Shown here: piece after piece, positions 56,503 to 64,000 of the stretch
Layout of the letters: each line of letters begins with the position of its first letter
Numbering within the stretch: position 1 is the stretch's first letter
Source: Candidatus Peregrinibacteria bacterium Gr01-1014_25
GTDB taxonomy: Bacteria; Patescibacteriota; Gracilibacteria; Peribacterales; Peribacteraceae
NCBI GenBank assembly: GCA_007376205.1
Contig: VMFU01000001.1
Location: forward strand, 158,661-222,660
Length of the DNA: 64,000 bases
Direction: 5' to 3'
Position numbers and translations under genes: made by a program
Notes under the pieces: model-generated
The model's database searches: none
Told to the model about the DNA's origin: nothing
Seen by the model: only the letters and a program-made list of their open reading frames with translations

Positions 56503-58323
56503 ATGCCGCTGACCGACGCCCAACTCGCCGACATCCTGCAGCAGCAGAACTACCTCTCCACGGAGGATGTTGACCGTGCACGGCAGCAGGCGAAGCAGCA
56601 TGGCAGCACTCTCAAGAGCGTCCTGACGGAGCAGGGTCTCCTGACGCAGGATCTCTACGAGAGTGCGATTGCCGAGTACTATCACCTGCCGTACCTGGAC
56701 ATCCGCAAAGTGCAGGTGGACCCGAACATCATCGTGCAATTGCCGGAGCAGGTGGCGCGGCAATGCGGCACGGTTCTCCTCGCACTGACACCCGAAGCGG
56801 CGACATTTGCCACGGCGGACCCGCTGTTCCCAAACCTGGAACAGATTCTGCGGCTCAACGCCGGACAGTCTGCTGCCCTGTTCCCCGAAGGCACGGGCCC
56901 CATACAGACCGCGAAGAAGCAGCCGAAGAAAAGCGGCCTCTCCCTCGGCATTTCCCTGACACACGGCAAGAAGAGCGAGACGCGGACACCCTACGGCGGC
57001 GCTCTGCAGTTCTACTACACCGCGCAGTCGACCATTGACGCGCTGCTCGCTCACTATCGCAAACCGCTGGCGACACGCTTCCAATCTCTCATCGAACAGC
57101 GGCGCACCGTCGCGCCGGAAATCCTGGAAGAGATCATCAACGACGCGATCCAGCTCCGCGCGTCGGACATTCACTTCGAACCGCAGGAGGCCGTCGTCCT
57201 CGTGCGCTTTCGCGTCGACGGCGTGATGCACGAAGCGGGCCGCATTCCGCGGGAGTTCTACGAGGGCGTCGTCAACCGCATCAAGATCGAGGGCAACATG
57301 CGGACCGACGAACACTTCGCGGCGCAGGACGGCGCTATCCGGTTCATCGCCGGCCGCACGGAAGCGATGGACATTCGCGTGTCCATTGTCCCGCTCGTCG
57401 ACGGCGAGAAGATCGTCATGCGTCTACTCTCCGCGTACGTGCGGTCGATCACCCTCGGCGACCTCGGGTTCTCGGAGCGCAACCAGAAGATTCTCGAACA
57501 GGCGGCGCACAAGCCCTTCGGGATGATCCTCACCAGCGGTCCGACGGGGTCTGGCAAATCGACGACACTCTACGCGCTCCTGAAAATCCGCAACTCGCCG
57601 GACGTGAACATCTCCACGATCGAGGACCCGGTCGAGTACAAGTTGCAGGGGATCAACCACATCCAAGTGAACCCGAAGACGAACCTGACGTTCGCCAGCG
57701 GCCTGCGCGCGCTCGTGCGCCAGGACCCGGACATCATCCTCGTCGGAGAAATCCGCGACGGTGAGACGGCCGATATTGCCGTGAACGCCGCGCTCACGGG
57801 ACATCTGCTCTTCTCCACAGTCCACGCGAACGACGCAGCCACCGCCGTGCCACGCCTCCTCGACATGGGCGTGGAACCGTTCCTCCTGGCGTCGACACTG
57901 GAAGTTATCATCGCGCAGCGCCTCGTCCGGCGACTGTGCCCGTACTGCCGCTACAGCGAATCGGTGAGTCGCGCGGACATCGAGAAGACGTTCCCCGTCG
58001 CCGCGTCGGTGTTCCCCGAGAAAGGCTCACTGCTTCTATACAAAGGCAAGGGGTGCGACGCGTGCGGCGGCACGGGGTACCGCGGACGCATCGGCATCCA
58101 CGAACTCCTGCCGGTCACGCCGGAGGTCGAAGAACTGATTATCCGCCGCGCCTCCAGCACCGAGATCAACAATCTCGCGGAGGAGCGGGGCATGCTCCAT
58201 CTCTTCGACGATGGGTTCGAGAAAGTCCAGAAGGGCGTGACGAGCTTGGAGGAACTCCTTCGCGTCGCCGCGCCACCCGAACGTCTTTTCCACCCCAAGA
58301 CCCGTGGCACGCAGAAGCGCTAG
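56503..58323 (+). CDS. pilB: Type IV pilus assembly ATPase PilB
   Basis: This 606 aa hexameric GspE/PilB ATPase powers pilin polymerisation. The N-terminal GSPII_E domain (about 1-150) is followed by Walker A GPTGSGKST (346-354) and the Asp box/His motif region (GEIRDGETADIA, TGHLLFSTVHAND). A four-Cys zinc site (CPYC near 480, CDAC near 519) comes before GTGYRGRIGIHELL. The stop overlaps pilC by 20 nt. Confidence 0.95.
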   Translation: MPLTDAQLADILQQQNYLSTEDVDRARQQAKQHGSTLKSVLTEQGLLTQDLYESAIAEYYHLPYLDIRKVQVDPNIIVQLPEQVARQCGTVLLALTPEAATFATADPLFPNLEQILRLNAGQSAALFPEGTGPIQTAKKQPKKSGLSLGISLTHGKKSETRTPYGGALQFYYTAQSTIDALLAHYRKPLATRFQSLIEQRRTVAPEILEEIINDAIQLRASDIHFEPQEAVVLVRFRVDGVMHEAGRIPREFYEGVVNRIKIEGNMRTDEHFAAQDGAIRFIAGRTEAMDIRVSIVPLVDGEKIVMRLLSAYVRSITLGDLGFSERNQKILEQAAHKPFGMILTSGPTGSGKSTTLYALLKIRNSPDVNISTIEDPVEYKLQGINHIQVNPKTNLTFASGLRALVRQDPDIILVGEIRDGETADIAVNAALTGHLLFSTVHANDAATAVPRLLDMGVEPFLLASTLEVIIAQRLVRRLCPYCRYSESVSRADIEKTFPVAASVFPEKGSLLLYKGKGCDACGGTGYRGRIGIHELLPVTPEVEELIIRRASSTEINNLAEERGMLHLFDDGFEKVQKGVTSLEELLRVAAPPERLFHPKTRGTQKR

Positions 58324-59425
58324 CGACGACACGAAAGGCAACTCCGGCCGCATCACCGCGCTGCAGGCGCTCGGGCATATCGGCCTGGGCAAGGAACGGA
58401 TCGCCTTCGTGCAGAATCTGGCGACATTGCTCAACGCAGGGCTGCCGATCACCGATTGTCTGAAGACGCTGGAACTCGAGACACGCACTAAACCCATGCG
58501 CAAGATCTACCAGCAAATCCGCGACAGCGTGGAGCGAGGTAACCCCCTGTGGCAGGCGATGGACGACCAGCGATTCTTCTCCCCCTACGTCATCGCGCTC
58601 GTCCGCATTGGCGAGGAGGCCGGCAGTCTCGCGAAGAACATGGAGTACCTCGCCCTGCAGCAGGAGAAGGACCAGGCCCTCAAGTCGAAGGTGAAGATGG
58701 CGATGATCTATCCGGCCATTGTTCTTGTCCTCGTCCTCGTCGTGGTCATCGGTCTCGGCGGTTTCGTGCTGCCCAGCCTCGTGCCAGTCCTGCACTCGCT
58801 CGGTGGCGAATTGCCACTCGTGACGCGCATCGTGATCGGTGTCAGCGACTTCTTCACGCAGCAGGGGGCCGTTGCCATTCCTCTGGTCTTCGGCGGCATG
58901 CTCGCATTGATGCTCCTCCACATCTTCACCCGCTTCCGCGAGGTAACCCAGTGGCTCGTGTTCCGCATCCCCGGCGTCGGGCGCTTGGCGCGTGAAGCCA
59001 CCATCGCGCGTTTCGGGGTCATCCTAGGAGGGTTGCTGCAGGCTGGCGTCCCACTCGTTGACGCGCTCGTTTCCCTCGAGGAAGTGACGACGATCGTCGT
59101 GTACCGCCGGTTCTACGGCAAAGTGCGCGACGGTGTCAGTCTCGGCCAGACGTTCCAGCGCACGTTCAAGGCAATCCGCGGGAGCACGACGCTCTTGCCG
59201 ATCTCCGTGCAGCAATTGGTCCTCGTCGGCGAACAGTCCGGTTCGCTGGCGACCATTCTCCTGAAAATCGCGGACATCTATGACCGCAAGGCCAGCGAGA
59301 CGGCGCAGAAACTGCCGGTGATTCTCGAGCCGATGCTCCTCCTCTTCATGGGTGGCCTCGTCGGGACCATCGCCTTCGCCATCATCATGCCGATCTACGA
59401 CGTGGTAGGCAGCGTTGGGAGGTAG
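58304..59425 (+). CDS. pilC: Type IV pilus inner-membrane platform protein PilC
   Basis: The 373 aa GspF/PilC family protein has two T2SSF domains (about 25-150 and 230-355), each ahead of a transmembrane region. The repeated pattern FVQNLATLLNAGLPITDCL / RFGVILGGLLQAGVPLVDAL is characteristic. The start is GTG at 58304 inside pilB. It ends before a new promoter for the giant pilin. Confidence 0.92.
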   Translation: MARRSASDDTKGNSGRITALQALGHIGLGKERIAFVQNLATLLNAGLPITDCLKTLELETRTKPMRKIYQQIRDSVERGNPLWQAMDDQRFFSPYVIALVRIGEEAGSLAKNMEYLALQQEKDQALKSKVKMAMIYPAIVLVLVLVVVIGLGGFVLPSLVPVLHSLGGELPLVTRIVIGVSDFFTQQGAVAIPLVFGGMLALMLLHIFTRFREVTQWLVFRIPGVGRLAREATIARFGVILGGLLQAGVPLVDALVSLEEVTTIVVYRRFYGKVRDGVSLGQTFQRTFKAIRGSTTLLPISVQQLVLVGEQSGSLATILLKIADIYDRKASETAQKLPVILEPMLLLFMGGLVGTIAFAIIMPIYDVVGSVGR

Positions 59426-59445
59426 GGGCCCGTTTCTCCCGAAAC

Positions 59446-59473
59446 TTGTCAAATTTGATAAAAAGCGTATAAT
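59446..59473 (+). promoter_or_regulatory. Promoter of the giant pilin gene
   Basis: TTGTCA (59446-59451), 16-nt spacer, TATAAT (59468-59473). The ATG at 59508 is 34 nt downstream. Confidence 0.7.
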
Positions 59474-59507
59474 AGCAAACGAAACCCACACTCATTCCCC
59501 CATCTGT

Positions 59508-62057
59508 ATGCGTCGCAAAGCTTTTACGGCAGTGGAGACGCTGCTGACAATCGGTATCGTCGCCGTGACCGCGGGCATCGCGTTGCCCACACTGCGCAAC
59601 GCGCAGCTGCGTCATGATCTTGATCTCGCGGCGATGCAGGTCAAGCTCGCGCTGGAGCTGGCGCAGTCGGATGCACGCAAGAGCGTCGAGAGTTCGGGGT
59701 GGGGTGTGCACGTCGACCCTGCCGCCGTCGGTGGCGCGGTCCTGTACAAAGGATTGAACTACAGCGGCCAGTCGGTCGAGCAGTATCCGTTCCCCGCGAC
59801 GGTGAGCGTTGCCGGTGTGACGGACATTGCCTTTTTGCCGGTGAGTGGCGCGCCAACGGTGGTGGGAGAAATGATTTTCACCGCGCTGAATGGCGACCAG
59901 ATTGTCCTGTCCGTCGGCGCCCAGGGCGCGGTGGGCACGACGGCGATCGCATCGGGTGACGAAGGCGGCGGGGCGGGAGGCGTCAACGGCGGAACGACCG
60001 GAGGCACCACGAGCGGAACAACGGGTGGCACGACAGGTGGAACGACATCGGGTACCACGGGTGGAACGACAGGAGGTACGACGGGAACAACCGGTGGCAC
60101 GACGGGCGGGGCAAACTCCGGCGCGACCGGAGGCACCACGGGCGGTACAACGTCGGGTACGACGGGCGGTACGACCGGTGGGACGGCGGGAACAACCGGT
60201 GGCACGACGGGCGGGGCAAACTCCGGCGCGACCGGAGGCACCACGGGCGGTACGACGGGAACGACATCCGGCGGTAACAGCGGCGGCGGCATCTGCTTGA
60301 GCGGTCTGGAACCGGTGTCCTGCGACGATCCCCTTTGCACCACGGGACCATGCACCGATCCCATTCCCTGTAAAGACCGCTTCATCGTGTCGGGCAATGA
60401 CGCGCTATTCACGTCGGCAAAGGTCGATGTGGAATTCAAAGTTCTGGGTGCGGAAATCACGTACGGTGCCCGCGGACCGGAGGTCGACGTGCGCGTCCAG
60501 ACGAGCGCGGATAACGGTAAGAACTGGAAGGCGCTCTTCGGGAGCGCCGATATCGACGGCGGAGAAAGCGAATGGCTGTACAACGTCCCGGCAGGATCGA
60601 AGATCGCGATGAAGTTCGTCGCGCAGTACCAATCATTCTTCCACAAAACGCGCGTCAGCAACGACAGTTCGGGCTTTGTGAAAGTGCTGCGCAACGGCGA
60701 CGCGGCGCCGGGTATTCTGGCCTTCAGCGGCCAGACGCCACTCATTTCCTTCCTGCAGCCGTACGTGCAGAATGGCATGATCCGTATCGGCCAATATGAG
60801 GCGATTTTCCTTGTGGAGCTCGGGGCCGATAACCGGAACACACCCGCTTATGATCTGCAGGATGCCGTCATCCTCGTCCGCATGACGCCGACGAGCGACA
60901 GCTGCGCATCCGGCGGGGCGTCGGGTGGCACGGGTGGAGCTGCTGCGAACGGCCCGCGCTTCAAGATCGTCTTCGATCGCTTGGAAAACTCCGGCGCAGG
61001 CAATGCCGCGAAGCATATCTTCGTCGGCTCTGATCAGCGTTCGTACGCCGAAGACAGTTGGATTCCCCTCGTGGGGGCCAACGGCCAGGACATCCTTGAT
61101 GGCGGCCTCGTGGAGGAAGTCGCGGGTCTCTCGGTCGAGAGGCGCCAGGGGGTTGTCCGCGTGCTCTCTCATGGTTCGTATGCGGGCGGTGCCAGCAAGG
61201 AAATTGTCGATGCACGTGTCATCTTCGACGGCGCGTCCGTCGTGGCTGTGCAGAATGACACCGGACAGAATGCGACGGAAAACCCCTTCGACGGCGTGAC
61301 GAGCGACACGGCGGAAGGCGATGAGGCGGTCACATCCGCCGACCACAAAACAGTCACATACAAGACGCGCGTGACGGTCGCCGACGATGCGTTGTTCATC
61401 CAGTGGAAGCGCGGCGAAGCTGCCGCCGGTGGAGAGGTCTCTAAATTAACGATTTGCCACGTGACGGCGGGTAAGGGTACCGACGACATCGCATTCCAGA
61501 CGATCACTGTTGATGAGAACGCGTGGGCGGCGCACGGAAATCACGGCGATGCTGTAGGCGCTTGCGACCGCCAGCGCGAGATCAAAATCTGCCATTTCAC
61601 CGGCAACCCCAGCGATCCGTACAACACGCTGGCTGTCTTCGAAAGCCAGTGGCCGGGATACCGCGAGGCGGGAGATCGTCTGGGCGCCTGCGGGGACGAT
61701 GACGACGGCGATCACATCGCCAACTGGAAGGACATCTGCCCGCGCACCGTGCGCAAAGAACGCCCCGAGCGGTACCTGCTCTGGTTCCGCAACGCGCACC
61801 AGCGCGAAGGCACGGAGGTCTTCCAGCGCGGCCCGCAGAACGCCACGAGCCAGTACACGATGAGCGATACGAGCGGCTGCGACTGCAAAGACCTGTTGGA
61901 CATCGCCGAGCGCAGGCCAGGGAGCCTGACGTACAAGAGTCCACGTCTGTACTTTGCCCTGGGCAGCTTACCGCCCTTCTACGTCACGACGGCGAGGAAG
62001 TTCGGTTGCACGGATGCCCTTGTGGAAAACGTGCGCCGGCAGATGCCGCAGCGGTGA
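59508..62057 (+). CDS. Giant type IV pilin-like adhesin with Gly/Thr repeats
   Basis: The 849 aa protein has a class III prepilin leader, RRKA before FTAVETLLTIGIVAV. The mature protein keeps Glu at +5, while the -1 residue is Ala rather than Gly. A pilin-like domain (to about 155) is followed by a Gly/Thr/Ser repeat linker (about 160-261). The large ectodomain has Cys-rich parts (CDDPLCTTGPC), two ICHxTG/ICHFTGNP segments (near 650 and 692), an acidic DDDDGD stretch and a Cys-containing end. It is far longer than a normal pilin (about 150 aa). The ectodomain is probably displayed at a pilus tip or surface. Confidence 0.85.
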   Translation: MRRKAFTAVETLLTIGIVAVTAGIALPTLRNAQLRHDLDLAAMQVKLALELAQSDARKSVESSGWGVHVDPAAVGGAVLYKGLNYSGQSVEQYPFPATVSVAGVTDIAFLPVSGAPTVVGEMIFTALNGDQIVLSVGAQGAVGTTAIASGDEGGGAGGVNGGTTGGTTSGTTGGTTGGTTSGTTGGTTGGTTGTTGGTTGGANSGATGGTTGGTTSGTTGGTTGGTAGTTGGTTGGANSGATGGTTGGTTGTTSGGNSGGGICLSGLEPVSCDDPLCTTGPCTDPIPCKDRFIVSGNDALFTSAKVDVEFKVLGAEITYGARGPEVDVRVQTSADNGKNWKALFGSADIDGGESEWLYNVPAGSKIAMKFVAQYQSFFHKTRVSNDSSGFVKVLRNGDAAPGILAFSGQTPLISFLQPYVQNGMIRIGQYEAIFLVELGADNRNTPAYDLQDAVILVRMTPTSDSCASGGASGGTGGAAANGPRFKIVFDRLENSGAGNAAKHIFVGSDQRSYAEDSWIPLVGANGQDILDGGLVEEVAGLSVERRQGVVRVLSHGSYAGGASKEIVDARVIFDGASVVAVQNDTGQNATENPFDGVTSDTAEGDEAVTSADHKTVTYKTRVTVADDALFIQWKRGEAAAGGEVSKLTICHVTAGKGTDDIAFQTITVDENAWAAHGNHGDAVGACDRQREIKICHFTGNPSDPYNTLAVFESQWPGYREAGDRLGACGDDDDGDHIANWKDICPRTVRKERPERYLLWFRNAHQREGTEVFQRGPQNATSQYTMSDTSGCDCKDLLDIAERRPGSLTYKSPRLYFALGSLPPFYVTTARKFGCTDALVENVRRQMPQR
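59985..60290 (+). repeat. Gly-Thr-Thr repeat tract in the giant pilin
   Basis: Degenerate tandem 9-12 bp units encode GGTT/SGTT repeats. Within it a 67-bp segment is repeated identically at 60082-60148 and 60187-60253 (period 105 bp, 35 codons), so the length can change in frame by recombination. Confidence 0.9.
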
Positions 62058-62106
62058 CTTCCCTTCAACACCAGCACGCCACCCCCCTCTTCGGTAGACT
62101 TGGGGG

Positions 62107-63594
62107 GTGGTTTTGCATTTCCGCGTGCGGCGATGTCATTCCGGCTTCCTGCTCCTGGAAGCTCTCATCGCCTTTACACTCCTTGGACTCTTCCTTCTAG
62201 CGGTCGGCTTAACACTCCTTTTGAGCCACCGCGGCGTCCTGGCAGCGGGCGACCGCACGCGTGGCATCGGGCTTGCGGAGCGTGCCTTGGAAGCGGCGCG
62301 CAGCATCCGCGACCAGAGTTTTGCCTCGGTCACCGACGGCAACCACGGCGTCGTCGTCGGCACGGGGGCATCCGCGGGCCAATGGAAGTGGAGCGGCACG
62401 GCGGTCACAGGCAGCGGCTATACGACGGTTGTGACAGTGTCCACCATCGCCGCCGATCGCAAGCGCGCCGATGCGCGAACGTCATGGAACTTCGGCGCGA
62501 GCCGGTCGGGGAGCGTGCTCCTGACGACCGAGCTGACAGACTGGCGGTTGGCGTGGAGCGTCGGCAACTGGGGGGTGGCATCCCTCGATGGGAGCATTAC
62601 CGAGGGCGCAGCCGTCGTGTTCCGCGACGTCCTGGTCGTTGCATCGGGCAGCACCCTCGCGGCCTATGTTACGGGTGACGACAGCGTGGCGGGGAATGGC
62701 GTTCTCGTCGCGTACGACGTCACGACGATGCCTCCGACGAAGCAGTGGTCGGAAACGTTCGGCGGCCAGGGGCTGCAGCTCGCCGTACGGGGAAGCACCC
62801 TCTACGTTCTGACGCGCGCGGCAGGCAGCGAAGTGCGCGTCTACAACATCGCCTCACTCTTCAGCCCCGCGCTCCTCTCCTCGCGGGATATTCCGGGGAG
62901 TGGACGCGCCCGGTCCATCGCCGTGCGGCAGGACGCTCTCCTCGTTGGCGCCGCCCAGGATGCGGTGGAGGCGGAACTGTACGCGTATGCCATTCCCCAG
63001 GCGTCGATCTTCACGCTCTCCGGCAGCCTGCAGATGACGGACGGCAGCGCACCAATCAGTATCAACATGATCGGCTTGCGCGGAAAATACGGCTACCTTG
63101 CCACGTCACAGGACACGGCGGAATTGCGCGTGGCGGGTGTGGACGATGCGGAGCGACTCACGGCGCAGTCGGCCTCGGGGTATAACCTCACCGACCGCAG
63201 CGAGGATGGAACGGCGATCGCAATTACGGGAACAGCGGCGCTCATCGGAACACAAGGCGGCAGTCTCTTTTCGGAGGCGGTGCTCCTCACCGCGACCGGC
63301 GCGGTACCGCGGTCTCCACCCGGCCCATGGGCACACGAAGCGGGCAGTGGGGTATCGCCGTCCGCGCAGGTCAACGACATTGCGATGGATCCCAGCCAAC
63401 GGTATGCCTTCTGCGCCGTCGAGGGCGATCGTGACCTTCAGATCGTTGATCTTCGCAAGCTGCAACAGGGCCAGCCGGAGGAGGTGTTCTCGGCGACGCT
63501 CGCCGGTTTCGGGAGGGCGGTGCATTACAACATCCAGCGCGACCGGCTGTACATGCTCACCGACACGATTTTGTCCGTCTACAAACCCGGATGA
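62107..63594 (+). CDS. Pilin-like protein with a beta-propeller ectodomain
   Basis: The 495 aa protein has a prepilin leader ending CHSG before FLLLEALIAFTLLGLFLL (Gly at -1, Glu at +5). After a pilin-like stem, repeated beta-strand units (GSTLYVLTRA, QDALLVGAAQD, KYGYLATSQDTAELRV, QRYAFCAVEGDRDLQIVDL) look like an LVIVD/WD-type propeller. It is probably a minor pilin that carries a propeller. The start is GTG at 62107. Its stop overlaps the next gene (ATGA). Confidence 0.83.
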   Translation: MVLHFRVRRCHSGFLLLEALIAFTLLGLFLLAVGLTLLLSHRGVLAAGDRTRGIGLAERALEAARSIRDQSFASVTDGNHGVVVGTGASAGQWKWSGTAVTGSGYTTVVTVSTIAADRKRADARTSWNFGASRSGSVLLTTELTDWRLAWSVGNWGVASLDGSITEGAAVVFRDVLVVASGSTLAAYVTGDDSVAGNGVLVAYDVTTMPPTKQWSETFGGQGLQLAVRGSTLYVLTRAAGSEVRVYNIASLFSPALLSSRDIPGSGRARSIAVRQDALLVGAAQDAVEAELYAYAIPQASIFTLSGSLQMTDGSAPISINMIGLRGKYGYLATSQDTAELRVAGVDDAERLTAQSASGYNLTDRSEDGTAIAITGTAALIGTQGGSLFSEAVLLTATGAVPRSPPGPWAHEAGSGVSPSAQVNDIAMDPSQRYAFCAVEGDRDLQIVDLRKLQQGQPEEVFSATLAGFGRAVHYNIQRDRLYMLTDTILSVYKPG

Positions 63595-64000
63595 TGCTCA
63601 CGCGGGCCCGCGACGGCTACGTCTTCCTGGTGAGCGTGCTCGCCGTCGGCGCCATTGCCATCGCGGTCGTAGCAACCCTCCTCCTCGCGGCGACGTCGAT
63701 CAGCCGCAACCGCCTGACGCTCGAAGAGTCCGCGCGCGCCCTGGCGCACAGTCAGACCTGTGCGGAACATGTACTGCGTAAACTGCGGATCGACGCAGCC
63801 TACAGCGGCAACGAGACGCTGACGTTGACCAGCGGATCCTGCACGGTGCGTTCCGTGGGCGGCGTCGGTAACACCGACCGAACGGTGTGCGTGGAGGGCG
63901 TCAGCGGCAGCGTGACGCGTCGCCTGGAAATCGACGTGGAGCGGGTGTACCCGTCGATGCGCGTTCGTCAGTGGCAGGAAGTCTCCGCATTTTCCCTGTG
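63591..64000 (+). CDS. Pilin-like (PilX/GspK-type) minor pilin, partial
   Basis: The frame opens at ATG 63591 (or 63594) and runs past the window end; 136 codons are visible. RARDG precedes YVFLVSVLAVGAIAIAVVATLLLAA, a prepilin-type leader and helix without Glu at +5, as in GspK-like minor pilins. Cys occur at SQTCAEH, SGSCTV and TVCVEG. It is coupled to the propeller pilin by an ATGA overlap. Confidence 0.75.
   Translation, partial: MMLTRARDGYVFLVSVLAVGAIAIAVVATLLLAATSISRNRLTLEESARALAHSQTCAEHVLRKLRIDAAYSGNETLTLTSGSCTVRSVGGVGNTDRTVCVEGVSGSVTRRLEIDVERVYPSMRVRQWQEVSAFSL

Noticed and set aside
59985-60290. Regular repeats suggesting a CRISPR array
   Set aside because: Units are short, without spacers, and stay in frame inside a pilin gene.
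1-64000. Recoded UGA (code 25) as in some CPR lineages
   Set aside because: UGA ends many genes at stop/start overlaps and does not appear inside conserved proteins.

Overview
The window is one continuous stretch of a GC-rich bacterial chromosome. Genes are tightly packed on both strands and UGA is an ordinary stop (many ATGA and TGATG stop/start overlaps). There are no rRNA genes, phage, insertion sequences or CRISPR. The content is cell wall and division genes (ftsW, murG, murB), SUF Fe-S assembly, a compact type IV pilus set with a giant pilin, RNase J, NrdR, Mfd and LspA, plus many secreted proteins of unknown function. This best suggests a Patescibacteria/CPR genome, perhaps of the Peregrinibacteria/Peribacteria kind. 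The lineage is an inference; no marker here proves it.

Layout. 0-6 kb: SUF genes (sufB, then sufC about 3 kb away, with a Cys-rich small protein coupled to sufC), a SIMPL-domain protein, two unknown genes and a divergent 2Fe-2S ferredoxin. 5-13 kb: TPR protein, lspA, ftsW-murG, a cyclophilin lipoprotein, gltX, a small membrane protein, murB and a two-OB-fold SSB. 13.9-22.7 kb: a five-gene, translationally coupled operon of secreted, mostly cysteine-rich proteins of unknown function. 22.7-30.6 kb: dnaE, a small membrane pair including a bacterial PH-domain protein, nrdR, aspS, a coiled-coil protein and tRNA-Leu(UAG). 30.6-35 kb: a duplicated two-gene unit of unknown function (small + large, twice). 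35-39.8 kb: mfd, dnaN and a gene-free region with DnaA-box-like sites that is a candidate oriC. 39.8-48.9 kb: a GlmU-like sugar nucleotidyltransferase, a ComEC-type metallo-beta-lactamase protein, an LPSSG-tailed surface protein, a Wzx-type flippase, a TauE/SafE permease, pyrC-pyrB and two small genes. 49-53.9 kb: RNase J, a PP2C-like/beta-propeller membrane protein, a nucleotidyltransferase and a second LPSSG-tailed protein. 53.9-64 kb: pilD, a structured antisense RNA candidate, smpB, recR, then a pilus block (response regulator, pilB, pilC, giant Gly/Thr pilin, beta-propeller pilin, and a third pilin-like protein cut by the window end).

Three genome-wide habits stand out. First, many genes have a -10-like hexamer only 6-9 nt before the start codon, implying leaderless transcripts, while a few have strong Shine-Dalgarno sites. 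Second, short arrays of degenerate tandem 7-mers (typically four units, 28 bp) sit in frame inside conserved genes (sufC, murG, murB, dnaE), and 9-mer arrays sit in spacers; two of these form palindromes with periodic arms. Third, much of the coding capacity goes to secreted or surface proteins (the Cys-rich operon, LPSSG-tailed proteins, pilins carrying large ectodomains), which fits a small cell that depends on contact with other cells.
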